NCBI RefSeq assembly: GCF_001902635.1
Contig: NZ_MJAO01000015.1
Location: forward strand, 1 to 64,000
Length of the DNA: 64,000 nucleotides
Source: Serratia marcescens
GTDB lineage: Bacteria; Pseudomonadota; Gammaproteobacteria; Enterobacterales; Enterobacteriaceae
Direction: 5' to 3'
This document shows, one piece after another, positions 35,741 through 45,813 of the stretch. The notes beneath the pieces were generated by a model, which ran no database searches, was not told where the DNA came from, and was given only the letters and a program-made list of their open reading frames with translations. The position numbers were made by a program, and so were the translations under genes. Each line of letters opens with the position of its first letter. Position 1 is the stretch's first letter.

Positions 35741-36952
35741 ATGCGAAATTCCTTTGGCTTTATGTTCTATCTCGCCGGCCTGAGCATGCTGGGTTATCTG
35801 GCGACCGATATGTACCTGCCCGCCTTCGGCGCCATGCGGGAGGAGCTGCAAATTTCCGCCGGCGCAGTCAGCGCCAGCCTGAGTATCTTCCTGGCCGGCT
35901 TCGCCTTCGCGCAGCTGCTGTGGGGGCCGCTCTCCGACCGTCTGGGCCGCAAACCGGTGCTGTTGATCGGCCTGACGCTGTTCGCGCTCGGCTGCCTGGG
36001 CATGCTGTGGGTAGAAAACGCCGTGCAACTCTGGACGTTGCGCTTTATTCAAGCCGTCGGCGTCTGTTCCGCCGCCGCCATCTGGCAAGCGCTGGTGGTC
36101 GATCGCTACCGTGAAGGCCAGGCCAATCGCGTGTTCGCCACTATCATGCCGCTGGTGGCGCTGTCGCCGGCGCTGGCGCCGTTGCTCGGTGCCTGGCTGC
36201 TGAACCACGCCAGCTGGCGTGCGATCTTCGCCGCGCTGCTGGCTATCACCATCCTGTTGCTGCTGCCGACGCTGATGCTCAAAGAGCGCGCCAAAACGCA
36301 ATCCACCGCCGACGCACCGAAAAACGGCGTCAGCTTCTGGCAACTGTTGAAGTCGCCGGTGTTCAGCGGCAACGTCGCCATGTACGCCGCCTGCTCGGCC
36401 GGTTTCTTCGCCTGGCTGACCGGCTCGCCGTTCATCCTCGGTGATATGGGTTACAGCCCGAGCGACATCGGCCTGAGTTATGTGCCGCAGACGCTGGCCT
36501 TCCTGCTGGGCGGTTACGGCTGCCGCGCCGCGCTCAAGCGCATCGATGGCAAAGCGCTGCTGCCGTGGCTGCTGGCCGCTTATGGCGCCAGTATGGTGGC
36601 GCTGTATCTGGTGGCGACGTTGACCGCCCCAACGCTCACCACGCTGCTGGTCCCATTCTGCGTGATGGCGCTGGTCAACGGCGCCGGCTACCCGATCATG
36701 GTGGCGAACGCGCTGATGCCCTTCCCGGAAAGTAGCGGCAAGGCCGCCGCGCTGCAAAATACGCTGCAGCTCGGGCTGTGTTTTGTCGCCAGCATGCTGG
36801 TGTCGGTGTTTATCGCCCAGCCGCTGTTGGCGACGGTGACGGTAATGGTTTCTACGGTGATTCTGGCCGCGCTGGGCTATTTCCTGCAGCGGGGAAAAAC
36901 GGCCGATACGCGGCAAGAAACGCAGCGGGAACATGCTAACACTGCGTCATAA
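35741..36952 (+). CDS. punC: MFS purine nucleoside exporter PunC (YdhC)
   Basis: 403-residue Bcr/CflA-type major facilitator with 12 membrane helices. The conserved DHA1 motifs are present: [17 protein letters not shown] after helix 2 and the proline-rich [13 protein letters not shown] in helix 5. In E. coli it exports purine nucleosides under PunR. The polar C-terminal tail ([18 protein letters not shown]) is cytoplasmic. The ATG is chosen by alignment; the open frame further upstream is antisense to punR. Confidence 0.93.
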   Translation: MRNSFGFMFYLAGLSMLGYLATDMYLPAFGAMREELQISAGAVSASLSIFLAGFAFAQLLWGPLSDRLGRKPVLLIGLTLFALGCLGMLWVENAVQLWTLRFIQAVGVCSAAAIWQALVVDRYREGQANRVFATIMPLVALSPALAPLLGAWLLNHASWRAIFAALLAITILLLLPTLMLKERAKTQSTADAPKNGVSFWQLLKSPVFSGNVAMYAACSAGFFAWLTGSPFILGDMGYSPSDIGLSYVPQTLAFLLGGYGCRAALKRIDGKALLPWLLAAYGASMVALYLVATLTAPTLTTLLVPFCVMALVNGAGYPIMVANALMPFPESSGKAAALQNTLQLGLCFVASMLVSVFIAQPLLATVTVMVSTVILAALGYFLQRGKTADTRQETQREHANTAS

Positions 36953-37294
36953 TTATCAATATTAATAATCACTTAAATAATGTTCGTGCCGAGTGCGATT
37001 TACGGTTGAGTAAGCGCCTCGGCACGCCTATACTCAAAAACAACCTTTTAAAGTAACACTTTATAATCCCTATATCTCAATTAGCTATTGTGTACGCGCA
37101 TTGCGTCACACTCTTTTTTAGGACGCGTTTATCCCGCCTCGTTTGCACCGGATAGCGCCTTAAAATTACCTCTGTTCATAGTCGGATATCAGACGCCGCG
37201 GGCCTATTTTCCGCCGGTAAACGCATGCACCCGCAGAAATTGTCTAAGCTGTTTCCTAACGGGTCATCAGTCAGAAGAAGGTGATGGAGAAGCT
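36953..37294 (+). other. Long leader/promoter region of cfa
   Basis: A 342-bp gap. A sigma-S-like -10 (CTATACT, 37028-37034) would give a leader of about 250 bases. E. coli cfa also has a long leader, targeted by small RNAs such as RydC; I cannot show pairing here. No supported coding frame. Confidence 0.4.
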
Positions 37295-38446
37295 ATGAGT
37301 TCATCGTGTATAGAAGATCTGAGCATCCAGGACAATCAGTGGTACCGTATCGCTCACGAAATGCTCGGCCTGGCCGGTATTGAAATCAACGGATCGCGCC
37401 CCTTCGATATTCAGGTTAAAAACCCCGATTTCTTTAAACGCGTTTTGCAGCAAGGTTCGCTGGGTCTGGGCGAAAGCTATATGGACGGCTGGTGGGAATG
37501 CGAACGGCTGGATATGTTCTTTCAGCGCGTGGTCAGCGCCGGGCTGGAGAAGAAACTCCCCCACCATCTGAAAGATACGCTGCGCATCGCCGCCGCGCGC
37601 CTGACCAATCTGCAATCGAAAAAGCGCGCCTGGATCGTCGGCAAAGAGCATTACGATCTGGGTAACGATCTGTTTACGCTGATGCTCGATCCTTACATGC
37701 AATACTCCTGCGGCTACTGGAAAGAGGCCACCACGCTGGAAGCGGCGCAGGAAGCCAAGCTGCGGATGATCTGCGAAAAACTGCAGCTACAGCCGGGCAT
37801 GCGCCTGCTGGACATCGGCTGCGGCTGGGGCGGGCTCTCCGCCTATGCGGCGAAAAATTACGGCGTTTCGGTGGTCGGCGTCACCATTTCCGCCGAACAA
37901 CAGAAGTTGGCCCAGGCGCGCTGCGCCGGGCTGGATGTGCAGATCCTCCTGCAAGATTACCGCGATCTGCATCAGCAGTTCGATCGCATCGTCTCCGTCG
38001 GCATGTTCGAACACGTCGGGCCGAAAAACTACCGCACCTATTTCAACGTGGTAGAGCGCAACCTGGTGCCGCATGGCCTGTTCCTGCTGCACACCATCGG
38101 CTCCAACAAGACCGACATGAACGTCGACCCGTGGATCAACAAATACATCTTCCCGAACGGCTGCCTGCCGTCGACGATCCATATCGCCCAGGCCAGCGAA
38201 GGCCGTTTCGTGATGGAAGATTGGCACAACATCGGCGCCGATTACGATCGCACGCTGATGGCCTGGTTCGAACGTTTCAAGCAGGCCTGGCCACAGCTCG
38301 CTCCGCGCTATTCCGAACGCTTCGAGCGAATGTTCAGCTATTACCTGAACGCCTGTGCCGGCGCGTTCCGCGCACGCGATCTGCAGCTGTGGCAGGTGAT
38401 GTTCAGCCCGAAAGGCGTTGAGGGCGGTATCCGCGTCGCACGCTAA
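37295..38446 (+). CDS. cfa: Cyclopropane-fatty-acyl-phospholipid synthase
   Basis: 383-residue S-adenosylmethionine-dependent enzyme that adds a methylene bridge to unsaturated acyl chains of membrane lipids, protecting against acid and other stress. The SAM site is MRLLDIGCGWGGLSAYAAKN (about 168-187), followed by GVTISAEQQKLAQ and the bicarbonate-binding region with SVGMFEHVGPKNY. Full length relative to E. coli Cfa. Follows punC as in E. coli, with its own terminator. Confidence 0.97.
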   Translation: MSSSCIEDLSIQDNQWYRIAHEMLGLAGIEINGSRPFDIQVKNPDFFKRVLQQGSLGLGESYMDGWWECERLDMFFQRVVSAGLEKKLPHHLKDTLRIAAARLTNLQSKKRAWIVGKEHYDLGNDLFTLMLDPYMQYSCGYWKEATTLEAAQEAKLRMICEKLQLQPGMRLLDIGCGWGGLSAYAAKNYGVSVVGVTISAEQQKLAQARCAGLDVQILLQDYRDLHQQFDRIVSVGMFEHVGPKNYRTYFNVVERNLVPHGLFLLHTIGSNKTDMNVDPWINKYIFPNGCLPSTIHIAQASEGRFVMEDWHNIGADYDRTLMAWFERFKQAWPQLAPRYSERFERMFSYYLNACAGAFRARDLQLWQVMFSPKGVEGGIRVAR

Positions 38447-38460
38447 GTGCTTTACGGACA

Positions 38461-38497
38461 AAAAAGCCCCGGCAACTACATCGCCGGGGCTTTTTTT
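38461..38497. terminator. Bidirectional terminator between cfa and the I78 lipoprotein gene
   Basis: GCCCCGGC and GCCGGGGC form an 8-bp stem flanked by AAAAA on the left and TTTTTTT on the right, so it can end transcripts from both convergent genes. Confidence 0.9.
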
Positions 38498-38518
38498 CGC
38501 TCGTTCGAAGCATGCGGC

Positions 38519-38812
38519 TTAGCCGCAGTAAACGCGAATGATCTTATCGTTGCTATCGCCGAGGAAATTCAGGCGGCGCAGGTTGAAATCCATAGTCACC
38601 GCCGAGTTGTACGGAATGGCCCGCACCTGAGAATCGATCCGCACGCCTTCCAGCGCGGTCATCGGCTTGCCGACATAGCTTTGATACTGCGAAGCACCGC
38701 AAGTGTCGTCCGCATCGGCCGTTTGTGCACCGGCGCCCTGCTCAGGTGAACTGCTGCAGGCACTCAGCGCCAGCAACGCGGTTAACAGCAACGTTTTCCC
38801 ATAAAACTTCAC
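38519..38812 (-). CDS. I78-family peptidase inhibitor lipoprotein
   Basis: 97-residue lipoprotein: lipobox LSAC puts the modified cysteine at residue 19, followed by a Ser/Ala/Gly linker. The mature domain is of the I78 peptidase-inhibitor type: CGASQYQSYVGKP near 38-50, RIDSQVRAIPYNSAVTMDF near 58-76 and NDKIIRVYCG at the end, with two cysteines able to pair. Family members inhibit serine proteases. The host secretes proteases, so a protective envelope role is plausible but unproven. Confidence 0.82.
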   Translation of the reverse strand: MKFYGKTLLLTALLALSACSSSPEQGAGAQTADADDTCGASQYQSYVGKPMTALEGVRIDSQVRAIPYNSAVTMDFNLRRLNFLGDSNDKIIRVYCG

Positions 38813-38866
38813 GCGTTTCTCCTCTCTGGTTATGATTCGATTCCGGCGGCAGCGCCCGAATCGCTG

Positions 38867-39517
38867 TCAGTCTTTGTGCGCCGGGGGCATCGCCGCCGCC
38901 AGCGTCGCTTCACGGTTGGCCAGCACGCGCTCGACGGTATCCACCACCGCCTGCGTTTGCGGATCGATCTCGATGTTCACCTTGTCGCCCAAACGCTTTT
39001 TACCCAGCGTGGTACGCTCCAGCGTTTCCGGGATCAAATGCACGCAGAAACGGTTATTCACCACTTCACCGATGGTCAGGCTAATGCCGTCGATGCCGAT
39101 AAAACCTTTATGCAGCACATATTTCATCAATTCCGCGTTCGGCATGCGCAGCCATACCTGCCGGTTATTCTCCGACGTATAAATTTTGGCCACTTCCGCC
39201 GTGCAGATAATATGGCCGGACATCAAATGACCGCCAATTTCGTCATTGAATTTCGCCGCGCGCTCGATATTGACGATATCGCCCAGCCCCAGATCGCCAA
39301 GGTTGGTCAGGCGCAGCGTTTCCTTGATCAAATCGAAGCTGACGCGGTTGCCTTCCACCGCGGTGACGGTCAGGCAGCAGCCGTTGTGGGCCACCGACGC
39401 CCCCAGCTCCAGGCCCGGCAGCAGCTCGGCAGGCATCTCGATCACGTGGGTGCGGAAATTGGGTTTCTCATCAATGGCGACCAGCGGCGCGGTGCCTTGT
39501 ACGATACCGGTGAACAT
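38867..39517 (-). CDS. ribC: Riboflavin synthase alpha subunit
   Basis: 216-residue enzyme that dismutates two lumazine molecules to riboflavin. It consists of two similar lumazine-binding barrels: [15 protein letters not shown] with [13 protein letters not shown] (about 40-52) in the first, and [12 protein letters not shown] with [12 protein letters not shown] in the second. Named ribC in E. coli (ribE elsewhere). It is divergent from mdtK, as in E. coli. No FMN riboswitch was seen upstream. Confidence 0.96.
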   Translation of the reverse strand: MFTGIVQGTAPLVAIDEKPNFRTHVIEMPAELLPGLELGASVAHNGCCLTVTAVEGNRVSFDLIKETLRLTNLGDLGLGDIVNIERAAKFNDEIGGHLMSGHIICTAEVAKIYTSENNRQVWLRMPNAELMKYVLHKGFIGIDGISLTIGEVVNNRFCVHLIPETLERTTLGKKRLGDKVNIEIDPQTQAVVDTVERVLANREATLAAAMPPAHKD

Positions 39518-39755
39518 ATGTGCCTCTTCTTGCTGATAGGTAAAAACGCTTCCGGCAGTGTGCCCCAGTTGGCGCGGAAAACCAAATCCGCGACGGCAAA
39601 AAACGCGTGCCTGCGCATTTAATAACTATTTATCCGCAGCGTTTGCTTAACGACGCCGAGCAGGTACAATATTTTTGACAAAATTCCGCTATTTTTAATT
39701 GTTGTCCTCTCGCGGCAGCCCTCCCTCCCACATATATAAATAGAAAGGTGTATGC

Positions 39756-41132
39756 GTGCAGAAGTACTTAATTGAAGCGCGTAGTTTATTGGCTCTCGCC
39801 ATCCCGGTCATCATCGCGCAAATATCGCAAACCGCCATGGGCGTGGTAGATACCATCATGGCCGGCGCCTACAGCGCTACCGACATGGCGGCAGTGGCGG
39901 TCGGCACCTCGATCTGGCTGCCGGCCATCCTGTTCGGCCACGGCCTGCTGCTGGCGCTGACCCCAGTTATCGCCCAACTCAACGGCGCCGGGCGCCGCGA
40001 TCGCATCGCGCATCAGGTGCGCCAGGGTTTCTGGCTGGCTTCCGGCGTGTCCGTACTGTTGATTGTCGTGCTGTATAACTGCAAGTTCGTCATCGACATG
40101 ATGCACAACATCGATCCGCAGCTGGCGGACAAAGCCGTCGGTTATCTGCACGCCATTATGTGGGGCGCGCCGGGCTACCTGTTCTTCCAGGTGCTGCGCA
40201 ACCAGTGCGAAGGCCTGTCCAAAACCAAACCCGGCATGGTAATCGGTTTCCTCGGCCTGCTGGTCAATATCCCAATCAACTACATCTTTATTTACGGCAA
40301 ATTCGGCATGCCGGAACTGGGCGGCGTCGGCTGTGGCGTCGCCACCGGCAGCGTCTACTGGATCATGTTCCTGATGATGCGTTGGTACGTGAAGCGCGCA
40401 CCGTCGCAGCGCGATATCAAACGGCAGGAAAGCGATCTCGGTGGCCCGGATTGGGCGGCGCTGAAACGCCTGATCGGCATCGGCATGCCGGTGGCGCTGG
40501 CGCTGTTCTTTGAAGTCACCCTGTTCGCCGTGGTGGCGCTGCTGGTTTCACCACTGGGGATCGTCGCGGTCGCCGGCCACCAGATCGCTCTCAACTTCAG
40601 CGCGCTGATGTTCGTGCTGCCGCTGTCGCTGGGCGTCGGCGCCACCATCCGCGTCGGCTATCGCCTGGGCGAAGGATCGGTGGAAGGCGCGCGCGTGGCC
40701 GCCTATTCCGCCATCGGCGTCGGCGTCACCATGGCCGTCTGCACCGCGCTGTTCACCGCCACCTTCCGCGAACCTATCGCCCTGCTGTACAACGATAGCC
40801 CGGCGGTGGTGGCGATGGCCTCGCAGCTGATGCTGCTGGCGGCGCTGTACCAGATCTCGGATTCGATCCAAGTGATCGGCAGTGGCGTACTGCGCGGTTA
40901 TAAAGACACCCGCGCGATCTTCTTCATCACCTTCATCGCTTACTGGGTGTTGGGTCTGCCGAGCGGTTATCTGCTGGCATTGACCGATGTGGTGGTGCCG
41001 GCGATGGGGCCAAGCGGCTTCTGGATCGGCTTTATCATCGGCCTGACCTTCGCCGCCATCATGATGGCACTGCGCATGCGCTGGCTGCAGAAACAGCCGA
41101 CCGCGCTCATCCTGCAGCGCTCCACACGCTGA
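39756..41132 (+). CDS. mdtK: MATE multidrug efflux pump MdtK (NorM)
   Basis: 458-residue multidrug and toxic compound extrusion transporter with 12 membrane helices, very close to E. coli MdtK ([20 protein letters not shown] in helix 1-2, [20 protein letters not shown] near 140, [22 protein letters not shown] in the second half). It exports cationic drugs and fluoroquinolones using a Na+ or H+ gradient. It starts with GTG, as in E. coli, after AAAGG; an ATG four bases earlier is out of frame. Confidence 0.96.
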   Translation: MQKYLIEARSLLALAIPVIIAQISQTAMGVVDTIMAGAYSATDMAAVAVGTSIWLPAILFGHGLLLALTPVIAQLNGAGRRDRIAHQVRQGFWLASGVSVLLIVVLYNCKFVIDMMHNIDPQLADKAVGYLHAIMWGAPGYLFFQVLRNQCEGLSKTKPGMVIGFLGLLVNIPINYIFIYGKFGMPELGGVGCGVATGSVYWIMFLMMRWYVKRAPSQRDIKRQESDLGGPDWAALKRLIGIGMPVALALFFEVTLFAVVALLVSPLGIVAVAGHQIALNFSALMFVLPLSLGVGATIRVGYRLGEGSVEGARVAAYSAIGVGVTMAVCTALFTATFREPIALLYNDSPAVVAMASQLMLLAALYQISDSIQVIGSGVLRGYKDTRAIFFITFIAYWVLGLPSGYLLALTDVVVPAMGPSGFWIGFIIGLTFAAIMMALRMRWLQKQPTALILQRSTR

Positions 41133-41257
41133 TCGCACTCCCCGGCCGGTTTCATCCCCGGCCGGGGCCGACGCGGCACGGTTTGCGGAAAAAAACGCCG
41201 GACTGCGCACAACCTCAGCAATCGCGTGAAATACCGAATAAAATTGCGTTTTTCCCC

Positions 41258-41286
41258 TTGCCAGCGCGCAGGTAGCTCGTTAATAT
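41258..41286 (+). promoter_or_regulatory. Promoter of the tRNA-Val cluster
   Basis: TTGCCA and TAATAT separated by 17 bp, followed by a GC-rich discriminator (TCGTCCCCGCTG), the arrangement usual for stringently controlled stable RNA promoters. Transcription would start about 30 bp before the first tRNA. Confidence 0.65.
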
Positions 41287-41323
41287 TCGTCCCCGCTGTC
41301 AGCCATGACAGACAGGAAAAGAT

Positions 41324-41400
41324 GCGTCCGTAGCTCAGTTGGTTAGAGCACCACCTTGACATGGTGGGGGTCGGTGGTTCGAGTCCACTCGGACGCACCA
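41324..41400 (+). tRNA. valV: tRNA-Val(GAC), copy 1
   Basis: 77-nt tRNA with a 7-bp acceptor stem (GCGTCCG/CGGACGC), D-arm GCTC/GAGC, anticodon stem-loop CCACC-TTGACAT-GGTGG with anticodon GAC, T-arm GGTGG-TTCGAGT-CCACT and encoded CCA. It decodes GUC/GUU valine codons. E. coli has two copies (valV, valW) at this place, downstream of mdtK. Confidence 0.98.
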
Positions 41401-41420
41401 AATTCCTGAAGCAGTACAGT

Positions 41421-41497
41421 GCGTCCGTAGCTCAGTTGGTTAGAGCACCACCTTGACATGGTGGGGGTCGGTGGTTCGAGTCCACTCGGACGCACCA
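41421..41497 (+). tRNA. valW: tRNA-Val(GAC), copy 2
   Basis: Identical in sequence to copy 1, with CCA encoded. It is separated from copy 1 by a 20-base spacer. All three copies should be processed from one transcript. Confidence 0.98.
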
Positions 41498-41517
41498 AAT
41501 TTCAGAAGCAGCGCAGT

Positions 41518-41594
41518 GCGTCCGTAGCTCAGTTGGTTAGAGCACCACCTTGACATGGTGGGGGTCGGTGGTTCGAGTCCACTCGGACGCACCA
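41518..41594 (+). tRNA. tRNA-Val(GAC), copy 3
   Basis: Third identical copy with encoded CCA, again after a 20-base spacer that resembles the first (both contain AGAAGCAG- or GAAGCAG-type sequence and end CAGT). The 97-base repeat period indicates tandem duplication. Confidence 0.98.
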
Positions 41595-41707
41595 TATTGC
41601 TGAACATCTCTCTTCCCATCGCGTTATAATCTTCGTTGATATTTCTCCGCCAGGCTTGCTCGTTGCGAACACACCGCGCCACTGCCACCACCAATCAGGA
41701 ACGCCAC

Positions 41708-42013
41708 ATGACCACATTTACCGCCAAAACTGCCTTTTTGCCGCTCGACAATGGTCTTTCCCGCCGTGAGGGCGTGATGAGCGACGGCGCACCGGCGGCG
41801 GAAGTGCGTTTCGAGGCCGGCGCCTTCGGTCAATTGCAAAAACATCCGCACGCGCTGCAAACCCGGGTGGTATCCGGCGAATTCGAGTTCACCCTCGGCG
41901 GCGACGCGCGGGTGGTGCGGGCTGGCGAGAGCCTGACCCTTCCGGCCAACGTCGCCAGCGGCAGCTTCTGTCTGAGCGCCGGCGTGTTACTGGAAATTCC
42001 CCAAACGCGCTAA
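41708..42013 (+). CDS. Small cupin domain protein
   Basis: 101-residue single-domain protein with a cupin-like pattern: HALQTRVVSGEFEFTLGGDARVVRAGESLTLPANVASGSF (residues about 48-87, split here only for reference) gives the two beta-barrel motifs, with a reduced set of metal ligands. It follows AGGAACGCC. Function unknown. It lies between the tRNA cluster and pykF and may be read through from the tRNA promoter; no terminator is seen between them. Confidence 0.65.
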   Translation: MTTFTAKTAFLPLDNGLSRREGVMSDGAPAAEVRFEAGAFGQLQKHPHALQTRVVSGEFEFTLGGDARVVRAGESLTLPANVASGSFCLSAGVLLEIPQTR

Positions 42014-42407
42014 TCCTGCGTTTACAGTAAGGTTATTTGCGCAACAAGCGGCCCGCAACGCGTTGCATTTGCGCCACATTTGCCGCCGTTTTGTCATATC
42101 CGCCGCGCTGTCGCGGTTTTTTAGTTTGTTTCCCGCCGCTTAGCCTTTATAATGCGCAACGTCTATCAGTTGAATGGTTTCAGCCCTTGATCTGCGAAAA
42201 CGCAATAACAACACGATTTGATCTTACCCCGTTGCGCAGCATCCCCGCGCCCCCGCGCGGGCTGAATTTTTCCGCCCCACTTCAACTGTCGTCACCTATC
42301 CTTAACTATGTTTTTCACCGCCAGGCACGACCCAAATTCCCTACCGGCGAATCCACCGCCGGTCATATTCGTTTTTTTATCCATCACAACTTGTAGAAAA
42401 CTCCGCC
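42014..42407 (+). other. Promoter and leader region of pykF
   Basis: This 394-bp gap contains a TATAAT -10 hexamer (42148-42153) with a weak -35 (TTTGTT) 17 bp upstream, then a Cra-like site. The remaining leader of about 225 bases to the pykF start is pyrimidine-rich and shows no supported coding frame. Confidence 0.5.
42171..42182. promoter_or_regulatory. Cra (FruR)-like site downstream of the pykF promoter
   Basis: TGAATGGTTTCA resembles the Cra consensus TGAAWCGNTTCA, with one mismatch in the centre. It lies 18 bp after the -10, a position that fits repression. E. coli pykF is repressed by Cra. Confidence 0.55.
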
Positions 42408-43820
42408 ATGAAAAAGACCAAAATTGTTTGTACCATCGGTCCAAAAACCGAATCGGAAGAAATGCTGACCAACCTGCTCAACGCGGGCATGAACGTGATG
42501 CGTCTCAACTTCTCTCACGGCGACTATGAAGAGCACGGCAACCGCATCAAAAACATGCGCGCCGTAATGGCGAAAACCGGCATTAACGCCGGCATCCTGC
42601 TGGATACCAAAGGCCCGGAAATTCGCACCATGAAGCTGGAAGGCGGCAAAGACGCCTCGCTGGTCGCCGGCCAAACTTTCACCTTCACCACTGACCAGAG
42701 CGTGATCGGCAACACCGAGCGCGTGGCAGTCACCTACGCCGGCTTCGCCGCCGACCTGAAAATCGGCAACACCGTGCTGGTTGACGACGGTCTGATCGGC
42801 ATGGAAGTCACCCACGTGACTGAAAACGAAGTGATCTGTAAGGTACTGAACAACGGCGACCTGGGCGAGAACAAAGGCGTTAACCTGCCAGGCGTTTCCA
42901 TCCAGCTGCCTGCGCTGGCCGAGAAAGACAAACGCGATCTGATCTTCGGTTGCGAACAAGGCGTCGATTTCGTGGCGGCATCCTTCATCCGTAAACGTTC
43001 CGACGTGCTGGAGATCCGCGAGCACCTGAAAGCCCACGGCGGCGAGCAGATCCAGATCATCTCCAAGATCGAAAACCAGGAAGGCCTGAACAACTTCGAC
43101 GAAATCCTCGAAGCTTCCGACGGCATCATGGTCGCCCGCGGCGATCTGGGCGTGGAGATCCCGGTGGAAGAAGTGATCTTCGCCCAGAAGATGATGATCG
43201 AAAAATGCAACCGCGCGCGTAAAGTGGTGATCACCGCCACCCAGATGCTTGATTCCATGATCAAGAACCCGCGCCCTACCCGTGCCGAAGCCGGCGACGT
43301 CGCCAACGCCATTCTGGACGGTACCGACGCCGTGATGCTGTCCGGCGAGAGCGCCAAGGGCAAATACCCGCTGGAAGCGGTCACCATCATGGCGACCATC
43401 TGTGAGCGCACCGATCGCGTGATGCCAAGCCGCATCGACACCCTGAACGATCGCCGCAAACTGCGCATCACCGAAGCGGTGTGCCGCGGTGCGGTTGAAA
43501 CCGCCGAGAAACTGGACGCGCCACTGATCGTGGTGGCCACCAGCGGCGGCAAGTCAGCGAAATCCGTGCGTAAATACTTCCCGAACGCAGTGATCCTGGC
43601 GCTGACCACCAACCAGACCACCGCGCATCAGCTGGTGCTGAGCAAGGGCGTCATTCCGCAGATGGTCAAAGAAATCGCCTCCACCGACGATTTCTACCGC
43701 ATCGGTAAAGAAGCCGCGCTGGCCAGCGGCCTGGCGCAAAAAGGCGACGTCGTGGTGATGGTTTCCGGCGCGCTGGTGCCGAGCGGCACCACCAACACCG
43801 CCTCGGTACACGTGCTTTAA
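42408..43820 (+). CDS. pykF: Pyruvate kinase I
   Basis: 470-residue glycolytic enzyme that makes pyruvate and ATP from phosphoenolpyruvate; the type I form is activated by fructose 1,6-bisphosphate. The active-site barrel carries [13 protein letters not shown] (about 27-39), [11 protein letters not shown], the catalytic lysine region [14 protein letters not shown] (about 216-229) and [12 protein letters not shown]. The C-terminal effector domain ends [13 protein letters not shown]. Same length as E. coli PykF. The pykF-lpp-ldtE-suf order is conserved. Confidence 0.98.
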   Translation: MKKTKIVCTIGPKTESEEMLTNLLNAGMNVMRLNFSHGDYEEHGNRIKNMRAVMAKTGINAGILLDTKGPEIRTMKLEGGKDASLVAGQTFTFTTDQSVIGNTERVAVTYAGFAADLKIGNTVLVDDGLIGMEVTHVTENEVICKVLNNGDLGENKGVNLPGVSIQLPALAEKDKRDLIFGCEQGVDFVAASFIRKRSDVLEIREHLKAHGGEQIQIISKIENQEGLNNFDEILEASDGIMVARGDLGVEIPVEEVIFAQKMMIEKCNRARKVVITATQMLDSMIKNPRPTRAEAGDVANAILDGTDAVMLSGESAKGKYPLEAVTIMATICERTDRVMPSRIDTLNDRRKLRITEAVCRGAVETAEKLDAPLIVVATSGGKSAKSVRKYFPNAVILALTTNQTTAHQLVLSKGVIPQMVKEIASTDDFYRIGKEAALASGLAQKGDVVVMVSGALVPSGTTNTASVHVL

Positions 43821-43850
43821 TATAAAACGTGACATAATTGTTTTGATGAA

Positions 43851-43875
43851 AACGCCGCTTTGCGGCGTTTTTTTT
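43851..43875 (+). terminator. Terminator after pykF
   Basis: AACGCCGC and GCGGCGTT form an 8-bp stem with a 3-base loop followed by a T-run of eight. Confidence 0.9.
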
Positions 43876-44078
43876 ATCGGCAGTAAACTATTTTTCTCAA
43901 AACGCAACCGCGATCCGCTCATTATTTAGCTAATAACAAATCGGAGTAGTCCCATGGAAGCCGGCTGTTTTCCCTCGTTTTTTTAACTAATTTGTAAAAC
44001 CAGATGCAAGTTTGAGCGAACGATCAAAATAAAGCACCTCAACACTAAAAAATTATTCTCTTTCGAAAAAAGTTTGTG

Positions 44079-44085
44079 TAATACT
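44079..44085 (+). promoter_or_regulatory. -10 region of the lpp promoter
   Basis: TAATACT in the context GTGTAATACTTGTAACGC, nearly the same as the strong E. coli lpp promoter. The region upstream is AT-rich, as expected for a highly expressed gene. Confidence 0.65.
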
Positions 44086-44107
44086 TGTAACGCTACATGG
44101 AGATTAA

Positions 44108-44365
<258 letters not shown>

Positions 44366-44384
44366 GATAGCTTTGGTTATTGAA

Positions 44385-44414
44385 AACGGCGCACATTGTG
44401 CGCCGTTTTTTTTT
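44385..44414 (+). terminator. Terminator after lpp
   Basis: AACGGCGCAC and GTGCGCCGTT form a 10-bp stem with a 3-base loop followed by a run of T residues. Confidence 0.93.
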
Positions 44415-44450
44415 GCCGGCCCATTGCCCCTTGCTTGACCCGTCGCGAGC

Positions 44451-44478
44451 AAAAAAAAGGGCTCAGCACGCTGAACCC
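44451..44478 (-). terminator. Terminator after ldtE
   Basis: On the minus strand GGGTTCAGC pairs with GCTGAGCCC (one G-U pair), followed by eight T residues. It begins 27 bases after the ldtE stop. Confidence 0.85.
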
Positions 44479-44505
44479 CCACTTCATCTGTTCAATCCCG
44501 CAAAC

Positions 44506-45519
44506 TTAGTTCACCGAACTGATCGGTGCGCCCTTGAATGGGCTCTTATTCGCCGCAGGCGCCGCTACAGGCGTTAAACTCAGCGCAGACGGACTCTCCC
44601 CCACATTGACCAGTACCGGCATGCCAGAGCGGCGTACAACCGCGCTATCGAACACGGCACGATCGGTTTGCCCATCCGCAACGAAAGCTTTCTCCGCTTT
44701 CGACAGCGCGATCGGCATGGTCTGCGGATCGTCGCTTTCTACCCGCGACAACGGCTGGTGCACTTCCACATAGCGTTTGCCGTCCGGCTCAACCGAAATC
44801 TTCACCGGATCGTTGATCACCTGCACCCGCGTGCCGCGCGGCACCTGATTGAACAGCGCTTCGATGTCCGTCGGACGCAGGCGAATACAGCCGGAGCTGA
44901 CGCGCATGCCGATGCCGAAGTTGGCGTTGGTGCCGTGGATCAAGTATTCACCGCGCCCCATCGCCAGACGCAGGGCGAACAGCCCCATCGGGTTCTCAGG
45001 GCCGGCCGGCACTACCGCAGGCAGCGTCACGCCCTGGGACTGATAGCGTTTGCGGATGTTGGTCGTTGGCGTCCAGGTCGGGTTAGGGATCTTCTGGCTA
45101 ATGGAGGTCACTTCCAGCGGCGTGTGCATCCCGGTCTGGCCGATACCGATCGGATAGACGATCACCTTGTTCTCGCCTTTCGGATAGTAGTACAGGCGCA
45201 GCTCGGCCAGGTTGACGATGATCCCTTCACGTTTGGTGTCGGGCAACAGCATTTGGGTCGGAATGGTCAGCACCGTGCCCGGCTTAGGCAGGAACGGATC
45301 GGTGCCGGGGTTGGCTTCCAGCATGCCCAGCAGGCCGATCTTGTAGTCGGCGGCGATCGCCTCCAGCGGGCGACCGTCGTTTGGCACGGTATATGTGGTA
45401 TTTTCACCGATCAGACGGCTGTCCGGCGGCGGCAGCGGGTACTCGGTCGCACTGGCGGCCTGGGTGCCGGCCAGCACGGTGGCGAAGACCATGCCCATTA
45501 AACTCAACGCACGTTTCAT
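44506..45519 (-). CDS. ldtE: L,D-transpeptidase LdtE (YnhG)
   Basis: 337-residue periplasmic enzyme that forms 3-3 cross-links between mDAP residues of peptidoglycan. A signal peptide (about 1-24) is followed by a LysM-like region (YTVPNDGRPLEAIAADYKIG) and the YkuD domain with catalytic motif HGTNANFGIGMRVSSGCIRL (His and Cys). A Pro/Ala-rich tail ends the protein. I start at the second ATG, which follows AGGGA at 5 bases and aligns with E. coli; an ATG two codons upstream overlaps the ribosome site. Between lpp and sufE as in E. coli. Confidence 0.94.
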   Translation of the reverse strand: MKRALSLMGMVFATVLAGTQAASATEYPLPPPDSRLIGENTTYTVPNDGRPLEAIAADYKIGLLGMLEANPGTDPFLPKPGTVLTIPTQMLLPDTKREGIIVNLAELRLYYYPKGENKVIVYPIGIGQTGMHTPLEVTSISQKIPNPTWTPTTNIRKRYQSQGVTLPAVVPAGPENPMGLFALRLAMGRGEYLIHGTNANFGIGMRVSSGCIRLRPTDIEALFNQVPRGTRVQVINDPVKISVEPDGKRYVEVHQPLSRVESDDPQTMPIALSKAEKAFVADGQTDRAVFDSAVVRRSGMPVLVNVGESPSALSLTPVAAPAANKSPFKGAPISSVN

Positions 45520-45660
45520 TATCATCCCTATATTTTTTATGACGGTTCGCCCCCAAGGCTAACGGGCGCCTGGCGGTGGGTAAATCAGACAATACCTGAT
45601 TAATACTAGCAACGCTGGCATCAAAGGCAATAAGTTCTCTAAAAATCAACATGTTATAAC

Positions 45661-45697
45661 GTAGTCAACGTCGTTGATTGTCAACGAAACGTCAACG
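45661..45697. repeat. GTCAACG repeats upstream of ldtE
   Basis: GTCAACG occurs three times (45664, 45680, 45691), and one copy forms an inverted pair CGTTGA-TTG-TCAACG (45672-45686). It lies about 145-180 bp upstream of the ldtE start. It may be an operator; no regulator is assigned. Confidence 0.4.
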
Positions 45698-45762
45698 GAT
45701 AAGCTGCTGAAATATCACTGAATTGGCGACGTTGCCTGGGAGAAACGGAGGGATTGTAAAGA

Positions 45763-45790
45763 CTCATTGACAAAGTGAATAATCAATGAG
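45763..45790 (-). terminator. Possible terminator of the suf operon
   Basis: CTCATTGA and TCAATGAG form a perfect 8-bp inverted repeat with a 12-base loop, followed on the minus strand by TCTTTAC. It comes 23 bases after the sufE stop. AT-rich stem and short T-tract make it moderate. Confidence 0.45.
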
Positions 45791-45813
45791 CCTTTAAGCA
45801 CGAGGGTAAAGGG

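Noticed and set aside
41140..41167. GC-rich inverted repeat after mdtK as a terminator
   Set aside because: CCCCGGCC/GGCCGGGG has a 12-base loop and no T-tract, so termination cannot be claimed with confidence.
41324..41594. CRISPR-like direct repeats
   Set aside because: The repeat unit is a complete tRNA with encoded CCA and 20-base spacers, not a CRISPR repeat; no cas genes are present.
41440..41694. Minus-strand protein frames across the tRNA-Val array (repeating TRTTDPHHVKV-like peptides)
   Set aside because: These are translations of the reverse strand of the tRNA genes; the repeat comes from the tRNA duplication.
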